Below are positions 1 to 8,913 of a DNA stretch of 64,000 nt, in pieces. The notes below the pieces were generated by a model. The model worked only from the letters and a program-made list of their open reading frames with translations, did no database searches and was not told the origin of the DNA. Numbering within the stretch: position 1 is the stretch's first letter; each line of letters begins with the position of its first letter. The position numbers and the translations under genes were made by a program. The DNA is from Verrucomicrobiota bacterium. GTDB lineage: Bacteria > Verrucomicrobiota > Verrucomicrobiia > Limisphaerales > J093. The DNA lies in contig JAKQDD010000210.1 of the NCBI GenBank assembly GCA_029556615.1, positions 1 to 64,000 on the forward strand, written 5' to 3'.

Positions 1-672
1 GGCGGTCCCGGCGGTATTGAGGCTCTTGACGGACTTGAGGGATTTATCGGTGAGGAACTCGGGTTCGAGCTCGAAGAAGCCGCCGATGATCTGGCCTTTG
101 GTGGTCCAGTCATGGATGGTCGAGGTGCCGTCGATGGTGACGACGCAGCCGGGCTTGGCGGTGTAGCGCGCCGCAGGGGCAGCGGGCGCGGCGGGGGTGA
201 GCGCTGTGGCGGGCCAGTTGGTTGCTGGACCGTCGACGGGGCGATCGGCGCGGGCGTCGCGGCGGCGGCCGGAGGCGGGGTCCGCGACGCGATTCGTGCG
301 GGGTTTCTGGAGCGTTTCGTAGCGGCGGCGCTGGTCAGGGGTCAGCTCGGCCTCGATGGCCTTGCGGAGCCGCCGGAGTTCCTCGCGGGCGGGACTCTCG
401 ACGGGTTTCCAGAGGTCGCGCATGCGATTCTGGCTCTCGCCAATGAGCCCGTCGATGTGCTCGCGCTGGGCCTGCGAGAGGTTGAGGCGTTCGCCCAGGC
501 GGCGGAGGAAATCGTAGCGCTGGGCAAGAGGCGGCGTGGCGGGCATGCCGCCCGGGCCGGTGTGGGCTGTGTGGCGGGTCTTGGCGCGGTACAGGTGGGC
601 GGCGAAGGCGCCGGAGGCCATGCCGGCGAGGAAGATGACCAAGGCGGCGGCGATGACCTTCCAGGGTTTCAC
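1..672 (-). CDS. Exported Spy/CpxP-like plus YceI-like protein (partial)
   Basis: The gene runs off the left edge of the window, so only the first 224 codons are seen. It starts with GTG at 672 and overlaps the TGA of the upstream gene (GTGA), which indicates translational coupling. Residues 5-25 form a signal peptide or membrane anchor. Residues 60-120 are helical and charged, with LNLSQAQR and ELTPDQRRRY motifs like the LTxxQ repeats of Spy/CpxP periplasmic chaperones and metal sensors. A Pro/Ala linker (about 140-172) follows. From residue 177 the sequence VVTIDGTSTIHDWT resembles the opening strand of YceI-type lipocalin domains. The fusion assignment is inference because the C-terminus is missing. 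It sits last in an operon with an ECF sigma factor, so an envelope-stress role is plausible. Confidence 0.7.
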   Translation of the reverse strand, partial: MKPWKVIAAALVIFLAGMASGAFAAHLYRAKTRHTAHTGPGGMPATPPLAQRYDFLRRLGERLNLSQAQREHIDGLIGESQNRMRDLWKPVESPAREELRRLRKAIEAELTPDQRRRYETLQKPRTNRVADPASGRRRDARADRPVDGPATNWPATALTPAAPAAPAARYTAKPGCVVTIDGTSTIHDWTTKGQIIGGFFELEPEFLTDKSLKSVKSLNTAGTA

Positions 673-974
673 CAGCCGTCTCCCTCGGCGTCCGCCGCGG
701 CGTACACGGCGGCCTCGAGCTCGGCTTCGAGGGGCTCGAGGGTCTCGTGCCAAGCGCCCGAGGACCAGGTCCACGCCCCGAGGAGGAGAGCGAGGGCGAC
801 ACAGGGGGTCGCAGCGCGCCAGAGGAGACGGGCACAGCCGGCCCAGAGGCCGGGGGCGGAGCTGTGGGGCAGACGCGCCATGATCCTCCGCTCGAAGGCG
901 TAAGGAACGCGGTCCGAGGGCGGACAAGCCCGTGCGGCGGCGATCAACCGGCGGTGGAGATCAGCCAGGTTCAT
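669..974 (-). CDS. Small single-pass membrane protein, possible anti-sigma factor
   Basis: A protein of 101 aa, unrecognised by family. The ATG at 974 is preferred over a TTG four codons upstream. The N-terminal half is cytoplasmic-looking and basic (MNLADLHRRLIAAARACPP). One hydrophobic segment at about residues 58-73 (ATPCVALALLLGAWTW) is followed by an acidic tail. The gene lies 51 nt after an ECF sigma factor and overlaps the next gene by 4 nt. Short one-helix proteins encoded directly after ECF sigma factors are often anti-sigma factors. That role is inferred from position and topology only, and no zinc-binding anti-sigma motif is visible. Confidence 0.65.
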   Translation of the reverse strand: MNLADLHRRLIAAARACPPSDRVPYAFERRIMARLPHSSAPGLWAGCARLLWRAATPCVALALLLGAWTWSSGAWHETLEPLEAELEAAVYAAADAEGDGW

Positions 975-1025
975 GGTCTGTACCAAGGCAGACGGCCAAG
1001 GGCGGTTTCTGGTTACAGGGGGCGC

Positions 1026-1601
1026 TCACAGGTATTGCTCCCGGCTCATGCGGGCCAGGATCCGGCGCATCTCGGCCCGGGCGCGGAAGGCGCGGACCTT
1101 GACGAGGGGGATGGACCAGCCGGTGAGAGCGGCGATGTCGCGGACGCTGCGGTCCTCGATTTCGAGCAGGGTAATGACGAGGCGGGCCGGGGGCGAGAGC
1201 TGGTCGAGGACGCGGCGGACCAGTTCGCGGGCGGCGTCGGCGGTTTCCGGGGCGTCCGACGGGTCGGCGGCGAACCGTTCGAGCCAGTTGACTTCATCGT
1301 CGGAGAGGTCGGCGATGGGGATTTCGCGGCGTCGGCGGTGGGCGCGGAGGAAGTCGTAACAGGTGCGGACGGCCAGGCGCATGAGCCAGTGTTCGAACGG
1401 GGCGGCGCCGCGGTAGCTGTCGAGCCGCTGGTAGGCCTTGGCGAAGATCTCCTGGACGATGTCCTCGACCTCGCTGTCGAGCCGGGCGTAGCGGCGGGCG
1501 GTGGCGAACACGCGGGGTTGATAGCGCTGGACGAGCGTCTCGAAGGCCGCAGTCTCCCCGCGGAGGACTGCTGCGACCAACTGGGCGTCGTCGACATCCA
1601 C
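1026..1601 (-). CDS. ECF-family RNA polymerase sigma factor
   Basis: A protein of 191 aa with a GTG start at 1601. Region 2 is clear at residues 7-85: an AFETLVQRYQPRVFATARR helix and the core-binding stretch VEDIVQEIFAKAYQRLDSYR, followed by FEHWLMRLAVRTCYDFLRAHRR. Region 4 lies at about residues 130-185 and carries a helix-turn-helix (SVRDIAALTGWSIPLVKVRAFRAR). Length and lack of regions 1 and 3 match the ECF group of sigma-70. It should direct RNA polymerase to promoters of an envelope or stress regulon. The two genes downstream on the same strand, a one-helix membrane protein and a Spy/YceI-like exported protein, are probably co-transcribed and may be its regulator and target. Confidence 0.92.
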   Translation of the reverse strand: MDVDDAQLVAAVLRGETAAFETLVQRYQPRVFATARRYARLDSEVEDIVQEIFAKAYQRLDSYRGAAPFEHWLMRLAVRTCYDFLRAHRRRREIPIADLSDDEVNWLERFAADPSDAPETADAARELVRRVLDQLSPPARLVITLLEIEDRSVRDIAALTGWSIPLVKVRAFRARAEMRRILARMSREQYL

Positions 1602-1631
1602 AGCATGGAAGGCTGCCGGGCCCGGACAGGG

Positions 1632-3272
1632 TCAGGCGAGCCCGGTGGCTTCGCCGCCGGGCAGGATGCGGATCCGGACGGCAGCGGGCACTTTGGGCAG
1701 GCCGGGCATCGTCACGATGTTGCCGCAGATGACGACCACGAAGCCGGCGCCGGCTGAGACACGCAGCTCGCTGACGGTGATGCGGAACTTGCGGGGGCAG
1801 CCCCGGAGGCCCGGCACATCCGAGAGCGAGAGCGGGGTCTTGGCGATGCAGACCGGCAAGGTGCCGAACCCGTGCCGAGTCAGCAGGTCGAGGTCGGCGC
1901 GGGCGCCCCGGTCGAAGTCGACGCCCTCGGCGCCGTACAAGGCACGGGCGACGCGTTCGATCTTGCGCTCGATGGGATCGGTGAGGGCGTAGAGGAAATG
2001 AAGGCGTCGTCGCCGGTTGCTGGCGATGGCGCGCAGCACGGCTTCCGCGAGCCCGAGGGCTCCCTCGCCGCCCCGGGCGTGGTGTTCGGCCACGACGGCT
2101 TCGACGTCCTCGCGGGTGCAGCAGCGGATGATGCGGTCGAGATCGGCGGGGCGATCGTCGGCGAACCGGTTCAAGGCCACCACCGGCTCGAGGCCGAAGC
2201 GGCGGATGTTGGCAATGTGCTGCGCGAGGTTGGCGATCCCGCCGCCTTTCGAGAACCCGCCGTGGTAGGCGATCGCCTTGGCGGTGGCCACGATGACCGC
2301 GGCGGCGGGCCGCAGTCCCGCGGTGCGGCACTTGATGTGGAAGAACTTCTCCGCGCCCAGCTCGGTGGCGAACCCGGCTTCGGTGACCACCACGTCGGCG
2401 AGTTTCAGCGCCAGGCGGGTGGCCAGGGCCGAGTTGGTGCCCTGGGCGATGTTGGCAAACGGCCCGCCGTGCACGAGCGCCGGGGTGCCTTCGAGCGTCT
2501 GGACCAGGTTCGGATGGACGGCATCGCGCAGGAGCACCTGCATGGCGCCCACGGCTTCGATCTCCCGGGCCGTCACGGGCGCCCCGGCGTAGGTGTAGCC
2601 CACGACCATCCGGCCGAGCCGCTCGCCCAGATCGGCGAAATCCCTCGCCAGACAGAGCACAGCCATCACTTCGGATGCCGGCGTGATGTTGAAGCCGTCG
2701 CGTCGCGGCACGCCGTTCTTGGGGCCGCCCAGGCCGACGATGATGTCCCGGAGCGACCGCTCGTTGAGGTCGATGACCCGGCGCCAGACGATCCGGCGCG
2801 GGTCGATCCCGAGCGAGTTTCCGTGCTGCAGATGGTTGTCGACCATCGCCGCCAGCAGGTTGTTGGCCTTTTCGACGGCGTACATGTCGCCGACAAAATG
2901 CAGGTTGATCGCCTCAGCGGGGACCACCTGGGCGCGGCCGGCTCCGGTCCCGCCTCCCTTGATGCCGAAGTAGGGCCCGAGCGAGGGTTCCCGGACGCAG
3001 GCCATCGAGCGTTTCCCCAGCCGGCGCAGCGCGTCCGCCAGACCGACGGTTGTCGTGGTCTTGCCCTCCCCCTGAGGCGTGGGGGTCATCGCCGTCACGA
3101 GCACCAGATGGCCGTCCGGTCCGTCCGCGCGGGCGGTCAGCTCCTCGAGCGGCACTTTGGCGATGTAATGTCCGTGGGGCAGGATTCGGTCGGCGTCGAG
3201 CCCCAGTTCGCGGGCGACGTCGTGAATGCGGCGTGGCGGTTCCCCCAGGAGGCGTGTGTCAGGATCGGGCAT
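1632..3272 (-). CDS. fhs: Formate--tetrahydrofolate ligase
   Basis: A protein of 546 aa, close to the family norm of about 555. It makes 10-formyltetrahydrofolate from formate, THF and ATP in the cytoplasm, feeding purine synthesis and one-carbon flow. The ATP-binding P-loop TPTPQGEGKTTTTVGL lies near residue 60, followed by EPSLGPYFGIKGGGTGAG, typical of the family. NLHFVGDMYA and HGGPFANIAQGTNS are further signature stretches. The ATG at 3272 (MPDPDTRLLG) was chosen because the frame extends further upstream into sequence shared with the divergent dnaE leader. A good promoter lies about 70 nt upstream. It ends 30 nt from the sigma factor start on the same strand, but the two need not be one operon. 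Confidence 0.96.
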   Translation of the reverse strand: MPDPDTRLLGEPPRRIHDVARELGLDADRILPHGHYIAKVPLEELTARADGPDGHLVLVTAMTPTPQGEGKTTTTVGLADALRRLGKRSMACVREPSLGPYFGIKGGGTGAGRAQVVPAEAINLHFVGDMYAVEKANNLLAAMVDNHLQHGNSLGIDPRRIVWRRVIDLNERSLRDIIVGLGGPKNGVPRRDGFNITPASEVMAVLCLARDFADLGERLGRMVVGYTYAGAPVTAREIEAVGAMQVLLRDAVHPNLVQTLEGTPALVHGGPFANIAQGTNSALATRLALKLADVVVTEAGFATELGAEKFFHIKCRTAGLRPAAAVIVATAKAIAYHGGFSKGGGIANLAQHIANIRRFGLEPVVALNRFADDRPADLDRIIRCCTREDVEAVVAEHHARGGEGALGLAEAVLRAIASNRRRRLHFLYALTDPIERKIERVARALYGAEGVDFDRGARADLDLLTRHGFGTLPVCIAKTPLSLSDVPGLRGCPRKFRITVSELRVSAGAGFVVVICGNIVTMPGLPKVPAAVRIRILPGGEATGLA

Positions 3273-3340
3273 AGCGCAGTACAGGATCTCCTCGTCCGTG
3301 GCCGCACGGCTTCGCGGCGTCCGCGGTCGGTTGGCTTTGC

Positions 3341-3368
3341 AGCATACGGGGCTCTCATGGGCTGTCAA
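3341..3368 (-). promoter_or_regulatory. Putative sigma-70 promoter of fhs
   Basis: On the minus strand a perfect -35 TTGACA (3368-3363) and a -10 TATGCT (3346-3341, four of six matches) are separated by 16 bp. The predicted transcript would begin about 60 nt upstream of the fhs ATG at 3272. It lies in the 175 bp divergent gap between fhs and dnaE. The call is by consensus match only. Confidence 0.45.
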
Positions 3369-3447
3369 CGCGCTGGGCAGGCTCCTGCCCGCCGGAGCCG
3401 TTTCGCGGTGCTTGCGCCGGTTTCTCGACGGGCGATACTCTGGGGGC

Positions 3448-6400
3448 ATGGCGCACGCTGATTTTGTTCATCTGCACGTCCACACGGAGTACTCGTTGCT
3501 GGACGGGGCGTGCCGGCTGGACCGCTTGCTGGAGCGGGCGCACGAGCTGCAGTTCCACTCGCTGGCGATCACGGATCACGGGGTGTTGTACGGGGCGATC
3601 GATTTCTACCAGGCGGCGCGGGCGCGGGGGATCAAGCCGATTTTGGGCTGCGAGGTTTACGTGGCGCCGGGGAGCCGGTTCGAGAAGAAGACGGCGAGCG
3701 GGGGGCGGGATGCGTATCATCACCTGGTTCTGCTGGCGGAGGACGAGACCGGCTACCGCAACCTGGTGCGGCTGGTGACCGCGGCCCATCTCGAAGGGTA
3801 CTATTACAAGCCCCGCATCGACAAGGAGCTGCTCAGCCAGCATCGGGCGGGTCTGATGGCGCTTTCGGGCTGTTTGAAGGGGGAGATTGCGGAGCTGATC
3901 GTGCGCGACCAGCTCGAGTCGGCGCGGCAGGCGATCGACTGGTACCGCCAGGTTCTGGGGGCGGACCGTTTCTATCTCGAGCTGCAGAATCACGGTCTGC
4001 CGGAGCAGGCCAAGGTGAACCGGCAACTTCTCGAGTGGGCGCCCGAGTTTGGTTTGAAGGTGGTGGCGACCAACGACGTGCATTACGTGCGCCAGGAGCA
4101 CTGGCGGGCGCATGACTGCCTGATCTGCATCGGCACGCAGACCACGCTGGATGACACCCGGCGCCTCCGCTATGCGCCCGGCCAGTTTCATCTCCGGTCC
4201 GCCGAGGAGATGAAGGCGCTGTTCGCGGAGGTGCCCGAGGCGATCCGCAACACGGAGGAAGTCGCCCAGCGCTGCAACGTCGAGCTGCGATTCAAGCAGC
4301 TTCACTACCCGACGTACGAGCCCCCCGAGGGGCGCACCCGCGAGGGGTATCTGCGCGAGCTGCTCGTCGAGGGGCTGCAGCGACGCTACGGGCTCAGCGC
4401 GCGGTTCGAGGAGGGGCGCCTGGCGGTGGACGCCGTGGCGGATCCGCGGCGGCTGCCCACGTATGCGGCTCCCGAGGCCGGGACCGACGGCGGCGGGGAG
4501 AGGGCGGCGGCCGCGGCGGCGGTCCGCGCGGTGGCGGATCGGGTCGAGCTCGAGCTCGGGGTGATCGAGAAGACGGGGTTCGTCTCGTATTTTCTGATTG
4601 TGGGGGATTTTGTGCGGCACGGCCGGAGCCGCGGGATCACGTGCGTGGCGCGGGGATCGGCGGCCGGCTCGATTGTCACCTATCTGCTCGAGATTTCGAA
4701 TGTGGATCCGCTCCGCTACGGGTTGTTGTTCGAGCGGTTCCTGAACCCGGAGCGCGTGAACCCGCCGGACATCGACATTGATTTCGCGGACGACCGCCGG
4801 GCGGAGGTGATCGAGTACGTGCGCGGCCGGTACGGCCGGGATTGCGTCGCCCAGATCATCACGTTTGGCACGATGGGGGCGAAGTCCGTGATCCGGGACG
4901 TGGGCCGGGTGATGGGGGTGAGCTACGCGGACTGCGACCGGCTGGCGAAGCTGGTTCCCAGCGACTTGAAGATGACCCTCGAGAAGGCCCTGAAGCAGGC
5001 CCCCGACCTCCAGAAGGCCTGCGACGAGAACGACACGTACCGGGAGCTCATCGAGGTGGCCTTCGTCCTCGAAGACCTCACCCGGAACGCGTCGGTCCAC
5101 GCCGCGGGCGTCGTCATCGGCCCGGAACCGCTTGTCCAGCTCCTCCCTTTGAAGCAGGACGAGGACGGCGCGATCGTGACCCAGTACGCGATGGGGCCGG
5201 TCGGCGATCTCGGACTGTTGAAGATGGACTTCCTGGGGCTGAAGACGCTGACCGTGATCCGCAACACGTGCGAGCTGGTGCGGCGGACCCAGGGGGTCGA
5301 GATCCCGATCGATCACCTTCCCCTCGACGACCCCGACACCTACGACCTCCTGAACAAGGCCAACACCCTCGGCGTGTTCCAGCTGGAATCCGGCGGGATG
5401 CGCGATCTGTGCCGGAAGTTCCAGATCAGCTCGATCGAGCACATCACGGCGCTGATCGCCCTGTATCGGCCGGGCCCGATGGACCTGATTCCGGAGTTCA
5501 TCCAGCGGCGGAACGGCGAGCTGGCCATTGCCTACGAACATCCCCTGCTCGAACCGATCTGTCGCGAGACCTACGGCATCATGGTCTACCAGGAACAGGT
5601 GATGCAGGCCACCCAGGCCCTGGCCGGCTACACCCTCGGCGGCGCCGACCTGCTCCGCCGGGCGATGGGCAAGAAGAACGTCGAGGAAATGGCGCAGCAG
5701 CGCGCGGTCTTTGTCGAGGGCTGCCAGAAGAAGAACCAGATCCCCGAAGCCACCGCCCAGCGGATCTTCAATCTCCTCGAACGCTTCGCCGGGTACGGCT
5801 TCAACAAGTCGCATGCCGCCGCCTACGCGGTGGTGGCCTATCAGACCGCCTATCTGAAGGCGAACTACCCGGTCGAGTTCTTCTGCGCGATGATGACGAA
5901 CGACATGGCGGACACCGCCAAGCTCGGGGCCTACATTGCCGAGGCCCGCGCCTTCGGCATCGAGGTGCTGGGGCCGGACGTCAACGAGAGCGGCGTCCAT
6001 TTCGCGCCCGCGCCGCCCCGGCCGGGCGCCGCCACGCCCGGGCGCGCGATCCGGTTTGGCCTGGTGGCGATCAAGGGCCTGGGCGAGATCGCGGTCCAGC
6101 AGATCCTCGACGCCCGGCAGGCGCACGGTCCGTTCCGGTCCCTCGCCGACCTCTGCGCGCACGTGGACACCCGCACCGTCAACCGGAAGGTGCTCGAGGC
6201 GCTCATCCGCTCCGGTGCCTGCGACGCGCTGGGTGCGTCCCGCGCCGCCCTGTGGGCGTCCATCGACGCGACGCTCGCCCGGGCGGCGAGCGCAGCCCAG
6301 GATCGGACCCGCGGCCAGACCTCGCTCTTTGGCCTGCTCGAAGGCGGCGATCCGCAGGCGCTGTCCCCGATCGTGGCCGTCGAGGAGTGGCCGGAGTCGG

Positions 6401-7116
6401 AGCTCCTCGCCGCCGAGAAGGAGCTTCTGGGTTTCTATGTGAGCGGCCATCCGCTGGCGGCCTGGGCGACGGTGCTCGAGAAGTACGCGCTGGCCACGGC
6501 GAGCTCGCTGGCGGGGCTCGAGAGCGGGTCCATGACCCGCGTCGGCGGGCTGGTGACGAGCGCGCAGCCCGGCATCTCGAAGAAGAACGGCAAGCCGTAT
6601 CTCCTGGCCGTTCTCGAAGACCTCACCGGCGCGATCCCGCTCGTCTGCCTCGGGGAGGCGTGCGAGAAGTTCAAGCCGGTTCTCGTTCCCAAGCGTTCCC
6701 TGCTCGTCATGGGCGAAGTCAACACGCGCGACGACCGGCCGAAGATCTTCCCGCAGGAGATGTTCCCCCTCGAGGAGGCGCCCAAGCGCCTGACCGAACA
6801 GGTCCATCTCCGCCTCCACACGGCGCACCTCGACCGGGAGCGCCTCGAAGCAGCCCGCCAACTGATCGAGCAACACCCGGGCCGGTGCCCGCTCTTTCTC
6901 CGGCTGCTGCGGCCCGACGGTCAGATGGTGTTTCTCGAGGCGCACAGCCATTTCTCCGTGACGCCCTCGGCCGAGCTGCAGCGGGCTGCCGACGCGATGT
7001 TCGGCGAAGGCACGTACTACGCCAAGGTCGATGTCCGCCTGCCTGCCAAGGCGCCGCGCCGGTTCGAGCGGCGCGCGGAGAACGGCTCCGGGAATGGCCG
7101 GCAAGACCGGGACTGA
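3448..7116 (+). CDS. dnaE: DNA polymerase III alpha subunit
   Basis: A protein of 1222 aa, slightly longer than typical DnaE (about 1160). It is the catalytic subunit of the replicative polymerase. The N-terminal PHP domain opens with DFVHLHVHTEYSLLDG. The palm carries the catalytic aspartates in NPPDIDIDFADDRR. The fingers include GYGFNKSHAAAYAVVAYQTA. A C-terminal OB-fold (TRVGGLVTSAQPGISKKNGK) precedes the tail. A short Ala/Gly-rich insertion at about residues 345-365 (GTDGGGERAAAAAAVRAV) may be lineage-specific. The ATG at 3448 gives the usual PHP start; ribosome-binding sequence is weak. The stop is only 4 nt before the next gene, so dnaE probably drives expression of the condensin-like module behind it. 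Confidence 0.97.
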   Translation: MAHADFVHLHVHTEYSLLDGACRLDRLLERAHELQFHSLAITDHGVLYGAIDFYQAARARGIKPILGCEVYVAPGSRFEKKTASGGRDAYHHLVLLAEDETGYRNLVRLVTAAHLEGYYYKPRIDKELLSQHRAGLMALSGCLKGEIAELIVRDQLESARQAIDWYRQVLGADRFYLELQNHGLPEQAKVNRQLLEWAPEFGLKVVATNDVHYVRQEHWRAHDCLICIGTQTTLDDTRRLRYAPGQFHLRSAEEMKALFAEVPEAIRNTEEVAQRCNVELRFKQLHYPTYEPPEGRTREGYLRELLVEGLQRRYGLSARFEEGRLAVDAVADPRRLPTYAAPEAGTDGGGERAAAAAAVRAVADRVELELGVIEKTGFVSYFLIVGDFVRHGRSRGITCVARGSAAGSIVTYLLEISNVDPLRYGLLFERFLNPERVNPPDIDIDFADDRRAEVIEYVRGRYGRDCVAQIITFGTMGAKSVIRDVGRVMGVSYADCDRLAKLVPSDLKMTLEKALKQAPDLQKACDENDTYRELIEVAFVLEDLTRNASVHAAGVVIGPEPLVQLLPLKQDEDGAIVTQYAMGPVGDLGLLKMDFLGLKTLTVIRNTCELVRRTQGVEIPIDHLPLDDPDTYDLLNKANTLGVFQLESGGMRDLCRKFQISSIEHITALIALYRPGPMDLIPEFIQRRNGELAIAYEHPLLEPICRETYGIMVYQEQVMQATQALAGYTLGGADLLRRAMGKKNVEEMAQQRAVFVEGCQKKNQIPEATAQRIFNLLERFAGYGFNKSHAAAYAVVAYQTAYLKANYPVEFFCAMMTNDMADTAKLGAYIAEARAFGIEVLGPDVNESGVHFAPAPPRPGAATPGRAIRFGLVAIKGLGEIAVQQILDARQAHGPFRSLADLCAHVDTRTVNRKVLEALIRSGACDALGASRAALWASIDATLARAASAAQDRTRGQTSLFGLLEGGDPQALSPIVAVEEWPESELLAAEKELLGFYVSGHPLAAWATVLEKYALATASSLAGLESGSMTRVGGLVTSAQPGISKKNGKPYLLAVLEDLTGAIPLVCLGEACEKFKPVLVPKRSLLVMGEVNTRDDRPKIFPQEMFPLEEAPKRLTEQVHLRLHTAHLDRERLEAARQLIEQHPGRCPLFLRLLRPDGQMVFLEAHSHFSVTPSAELQRAADAMFGEGTYYAKVDVRLPAKAPRRFERRAENGSGNGRQDRD

Positions 7117-7120
7117 CGCC

Positions 7121-8344
7121 ATGCGCATCCCGCCACAGACCTTCTTCCACTTTTGCGCGGCGCACGTGCCGCTGCTGCGCGCGCTGGCCGAGGTCCCGGC
7201 CGAGCTCTCCGAAGCCGAGGTTCGCCGCCACATCCGCGCCGCGGCGGGTCCCGAGGACGAGCTGCCGGAGACCACCTGGCGCCGGCTGAACGAGCTGCAG
7301 ATCCTCGTCCCGGTCGAGCCCGGCAGCGATTTTTATTTTGTCGCCGACCCCGTCCGGCGCGTGGTGGCCTATCTTTTTGACGAGGCGCAGCCCACCACGC
7401 CCGAGATCATCCGCGGCTATCTCCAGTCCCTCGACGCCCTGGACCGGCGTCTGGCCCGCGCGATCGAAGGGGACGACCTCACCACCGTGCGGCTGGCGCT
7501 CGAGGAGATCCAGCAGACCTTGCGCCGGATCGCCGCCGACCTGGACGAGACCCACCGCTGCATCCTGGCGGAGGTGGCCCGTTACAAGGCCGAGCGCCAG
7601 GCGGTCTCGGTGCGTGAGAAGTTCCGCCGGATCGTCCACTGGATGGAACGGTACGTGGACCCGATGGTGGACATTCTGCGGCCGGACGGTCCGCTGCGGG
7701 CGGCGTTTATCGAGACCGATCGGCTGCTGCGCCGGGCCCGCGAGAACGGGCTCTTCAACGACCTGCCGGCGCTGGATCGCAACAGCCGGCTCCTCCGCTG
7801 GGTCGAGCGGCACGCGCTCCGCGTGTTCCGCCAATGCCGGCTCGAGCTGCAGCCGCTGTATGAGTCCCTGCGGCGCGCCTCGTTCATGGCCGCCGGCGCC
7901 GCCGCCGCCCTCGACCGGCTTGCGCGGGACGGCCCTGACCGCTGGGCCCCCGAGCACGTCCTCCAGGTCTGCGCCCTCCGTTGGCAGCACGTTCCCTCGG
8001 ACGCCGCCCTCGACCGCGCGCTTCGCAACGTGGCCGAGCATCCGCCCGAGCCGGCCCCCGTGCTGGCGTTCCCGGACGAGGACCCTGCGCCGGCGGCCTA
8101 TCAACGCCGGCTTTGGCTCGAAGGGCTGCCCGAGGCGGTCGGTCCGGTGTTGCCGGTGGACGATCTCCTCGGATGGCTCGTCGGCCGGAACCCTCGTCCC
8201 AACACCGCCGACACCCTGGCCGGGTTCTCGCACCTGGTGTTTCACCCGGTCTTTCGCGCCCGGTTCACCGAGGCGCCCGTGGCTCGCTACCCCACCGCCG
8301 ACGGCGAACTCGAGGCGCCGCCGGTCCGACTTTCCGCCTCATGA
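7121..8344 (+). CDS. jetA: JetA/MksF-like kleisin subunit of a Wadjet-type complex
   Basis: A protein of 407 aa, starting 4 nt after the dnaE stop; an in-frame ATG at 7094 would overlap dnaE. The N-terminal part (1-85) looks like a winged helix: helical, with a strand pair around GSDFYFVADPVRRVVAYLF. Residues 90-200 are mostly helical with heptad-like spacing (LARAIEGDDLTTVRLALEEI), as in MukF and JetA. The C-terminal 120 residues are again helical and end in a small domain. By sequence alone this is weak. The call rests on gene order: a KITE-like protein, an SMC-like ATPase and a Toprim protein follow with overlapping starts, the JetABCD (MksFEBG) order. The kleisin would bridge the ATPase heads. 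The stop overlaps the next start (ATGA). Confidence 0.7.
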   Translation: MRIPPQTFFHFCAAHVPLLRALAEVPAELSEAEVRRHIRAAAGPEDELPETTWRRLNELQILVPVEPGSDFYFVADPVRRVVAYLFDEAQPTTPEIIRGYLQSLDALDRRLARAIEGDDLTTVRLALEEIQQTLRRIAADLDETHRCILAEVARYKAERQAVSVREKFRRIVHWMERYVDPMVDILRPDGPLRAAFIETDRLLRRARENGLFNDLPALDRNSRLLRWVERHALRVFRQCRLELQPLYESLRRASFMAAGAAAALDRLARDGPDRWAPEHVLQVCALRWQHVPSDAALDRALRNVAEHPPEPAPVLAFPDEDPAPAAYQRRLWLEGLPEAVGPVLPVDDLLGWLVGRNPRPNTADTLAGFSHLVFHPVFRARFTEAPVARYPTADGELEAPPVRLSAS

Positions 8345-8901
8345 CTGAACTTCCCCATCTCCGCGAGGTCTTCGAGCTGCTCCGCAGCGGCCATCACCTG
8401 TCGCCCGAAGACGAGCCGGCCTTCTCGGCGGTCGCCAGCCGCCACGACGATTACGCGGCCTATTTCGCCCCGCTCGGGCTCCGGCTGGTCCGGCATCCGC
8501 AGGACTTTTTCTACTTCGAGCCCGAGGGCGGGGAGACGATGCCGCAGACGCTTCCCCGGATCGCCGTGTTCGCCTACATCCTGATCGACCACGCGGCCAA
8601 TGCCGGGCGGGTGATCGAGGATTACGTGTTCAACACGACGTTTCTTCTCGACCGGCTCCCGCACTTCAGCCTTGATCGCTACGCGGCCCTCCTGCGCCAG
8701 GTCGAGGTCGACGATCTCGGCGGGCTCCGGCTCATTGTGAAGAGCATGGAACGCCTCGGGTGGGTGAAGTTCACCGGCGAGGACGAGTTCCGGTTCCTCC
8801 GGCCGATCCACCGGGTATTCGACAAGTGCCTCGAGCTGGCACGGCGGTCGGGCACCGGGACGCAACTCGAGAGCTCCGGCGAGAGCCCGGCCAACCCTTA
8901 G
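8341..8901 (+). CDS. jetB: JetB/MksE-like KITE subunit
   Basis: A protein of 186 aa whose ATG at 8341 overlaps the preceding TGA by 4 nt. It has a helical N-terminus and a strand-turn-strand (LRLVRHPQDFFYFEPE, residues 43-58), then helices and a second winged-helix-like part (MERLGWVKFTGEDEFRFLRP, about 137-156). The two winged-helix segments, the size and the position between a kleisin-like and an SMC-like gene fit the MukE/MksE/JetB group, which binds kleisin as a dimer. The low-complexity C-terminus (about 175-186) looks disordered. Direct similarity is modest, so the name depends on context. Confidence 0.72.
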   Translation: MTELPHLREVFELLRSGHHLSPEDEPAFSAVASRHDDYAAYFAPLGLRLVRHPQDFFYFEPEGGETMPQTLPRIAVFAYILIDHAANAGRVIEDYVFNTTFLLDRLPHFSLDRYAALLRQVEVDDLGGLRLIVKSMERLGWVKFTGEDEFRFLRPIHRVFDKCLELARRSGTGTQLESSGESPANP

Positions 8902-8913
8902 ACCTCCCCTGCC

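Noticed and set aside
3434-3439. GATACT as a -10 of dnaE
   Set aside because: It lies too near the ATG at 3448 for a normal leader, and its -35 (TTGCGC) is weak.
3355-7275. Long open frame on the minus strand opposite dnaE
   Set aside because: It is antisense to a full dnaE with catalytic motifs; its composition is typical of a mirror frame.
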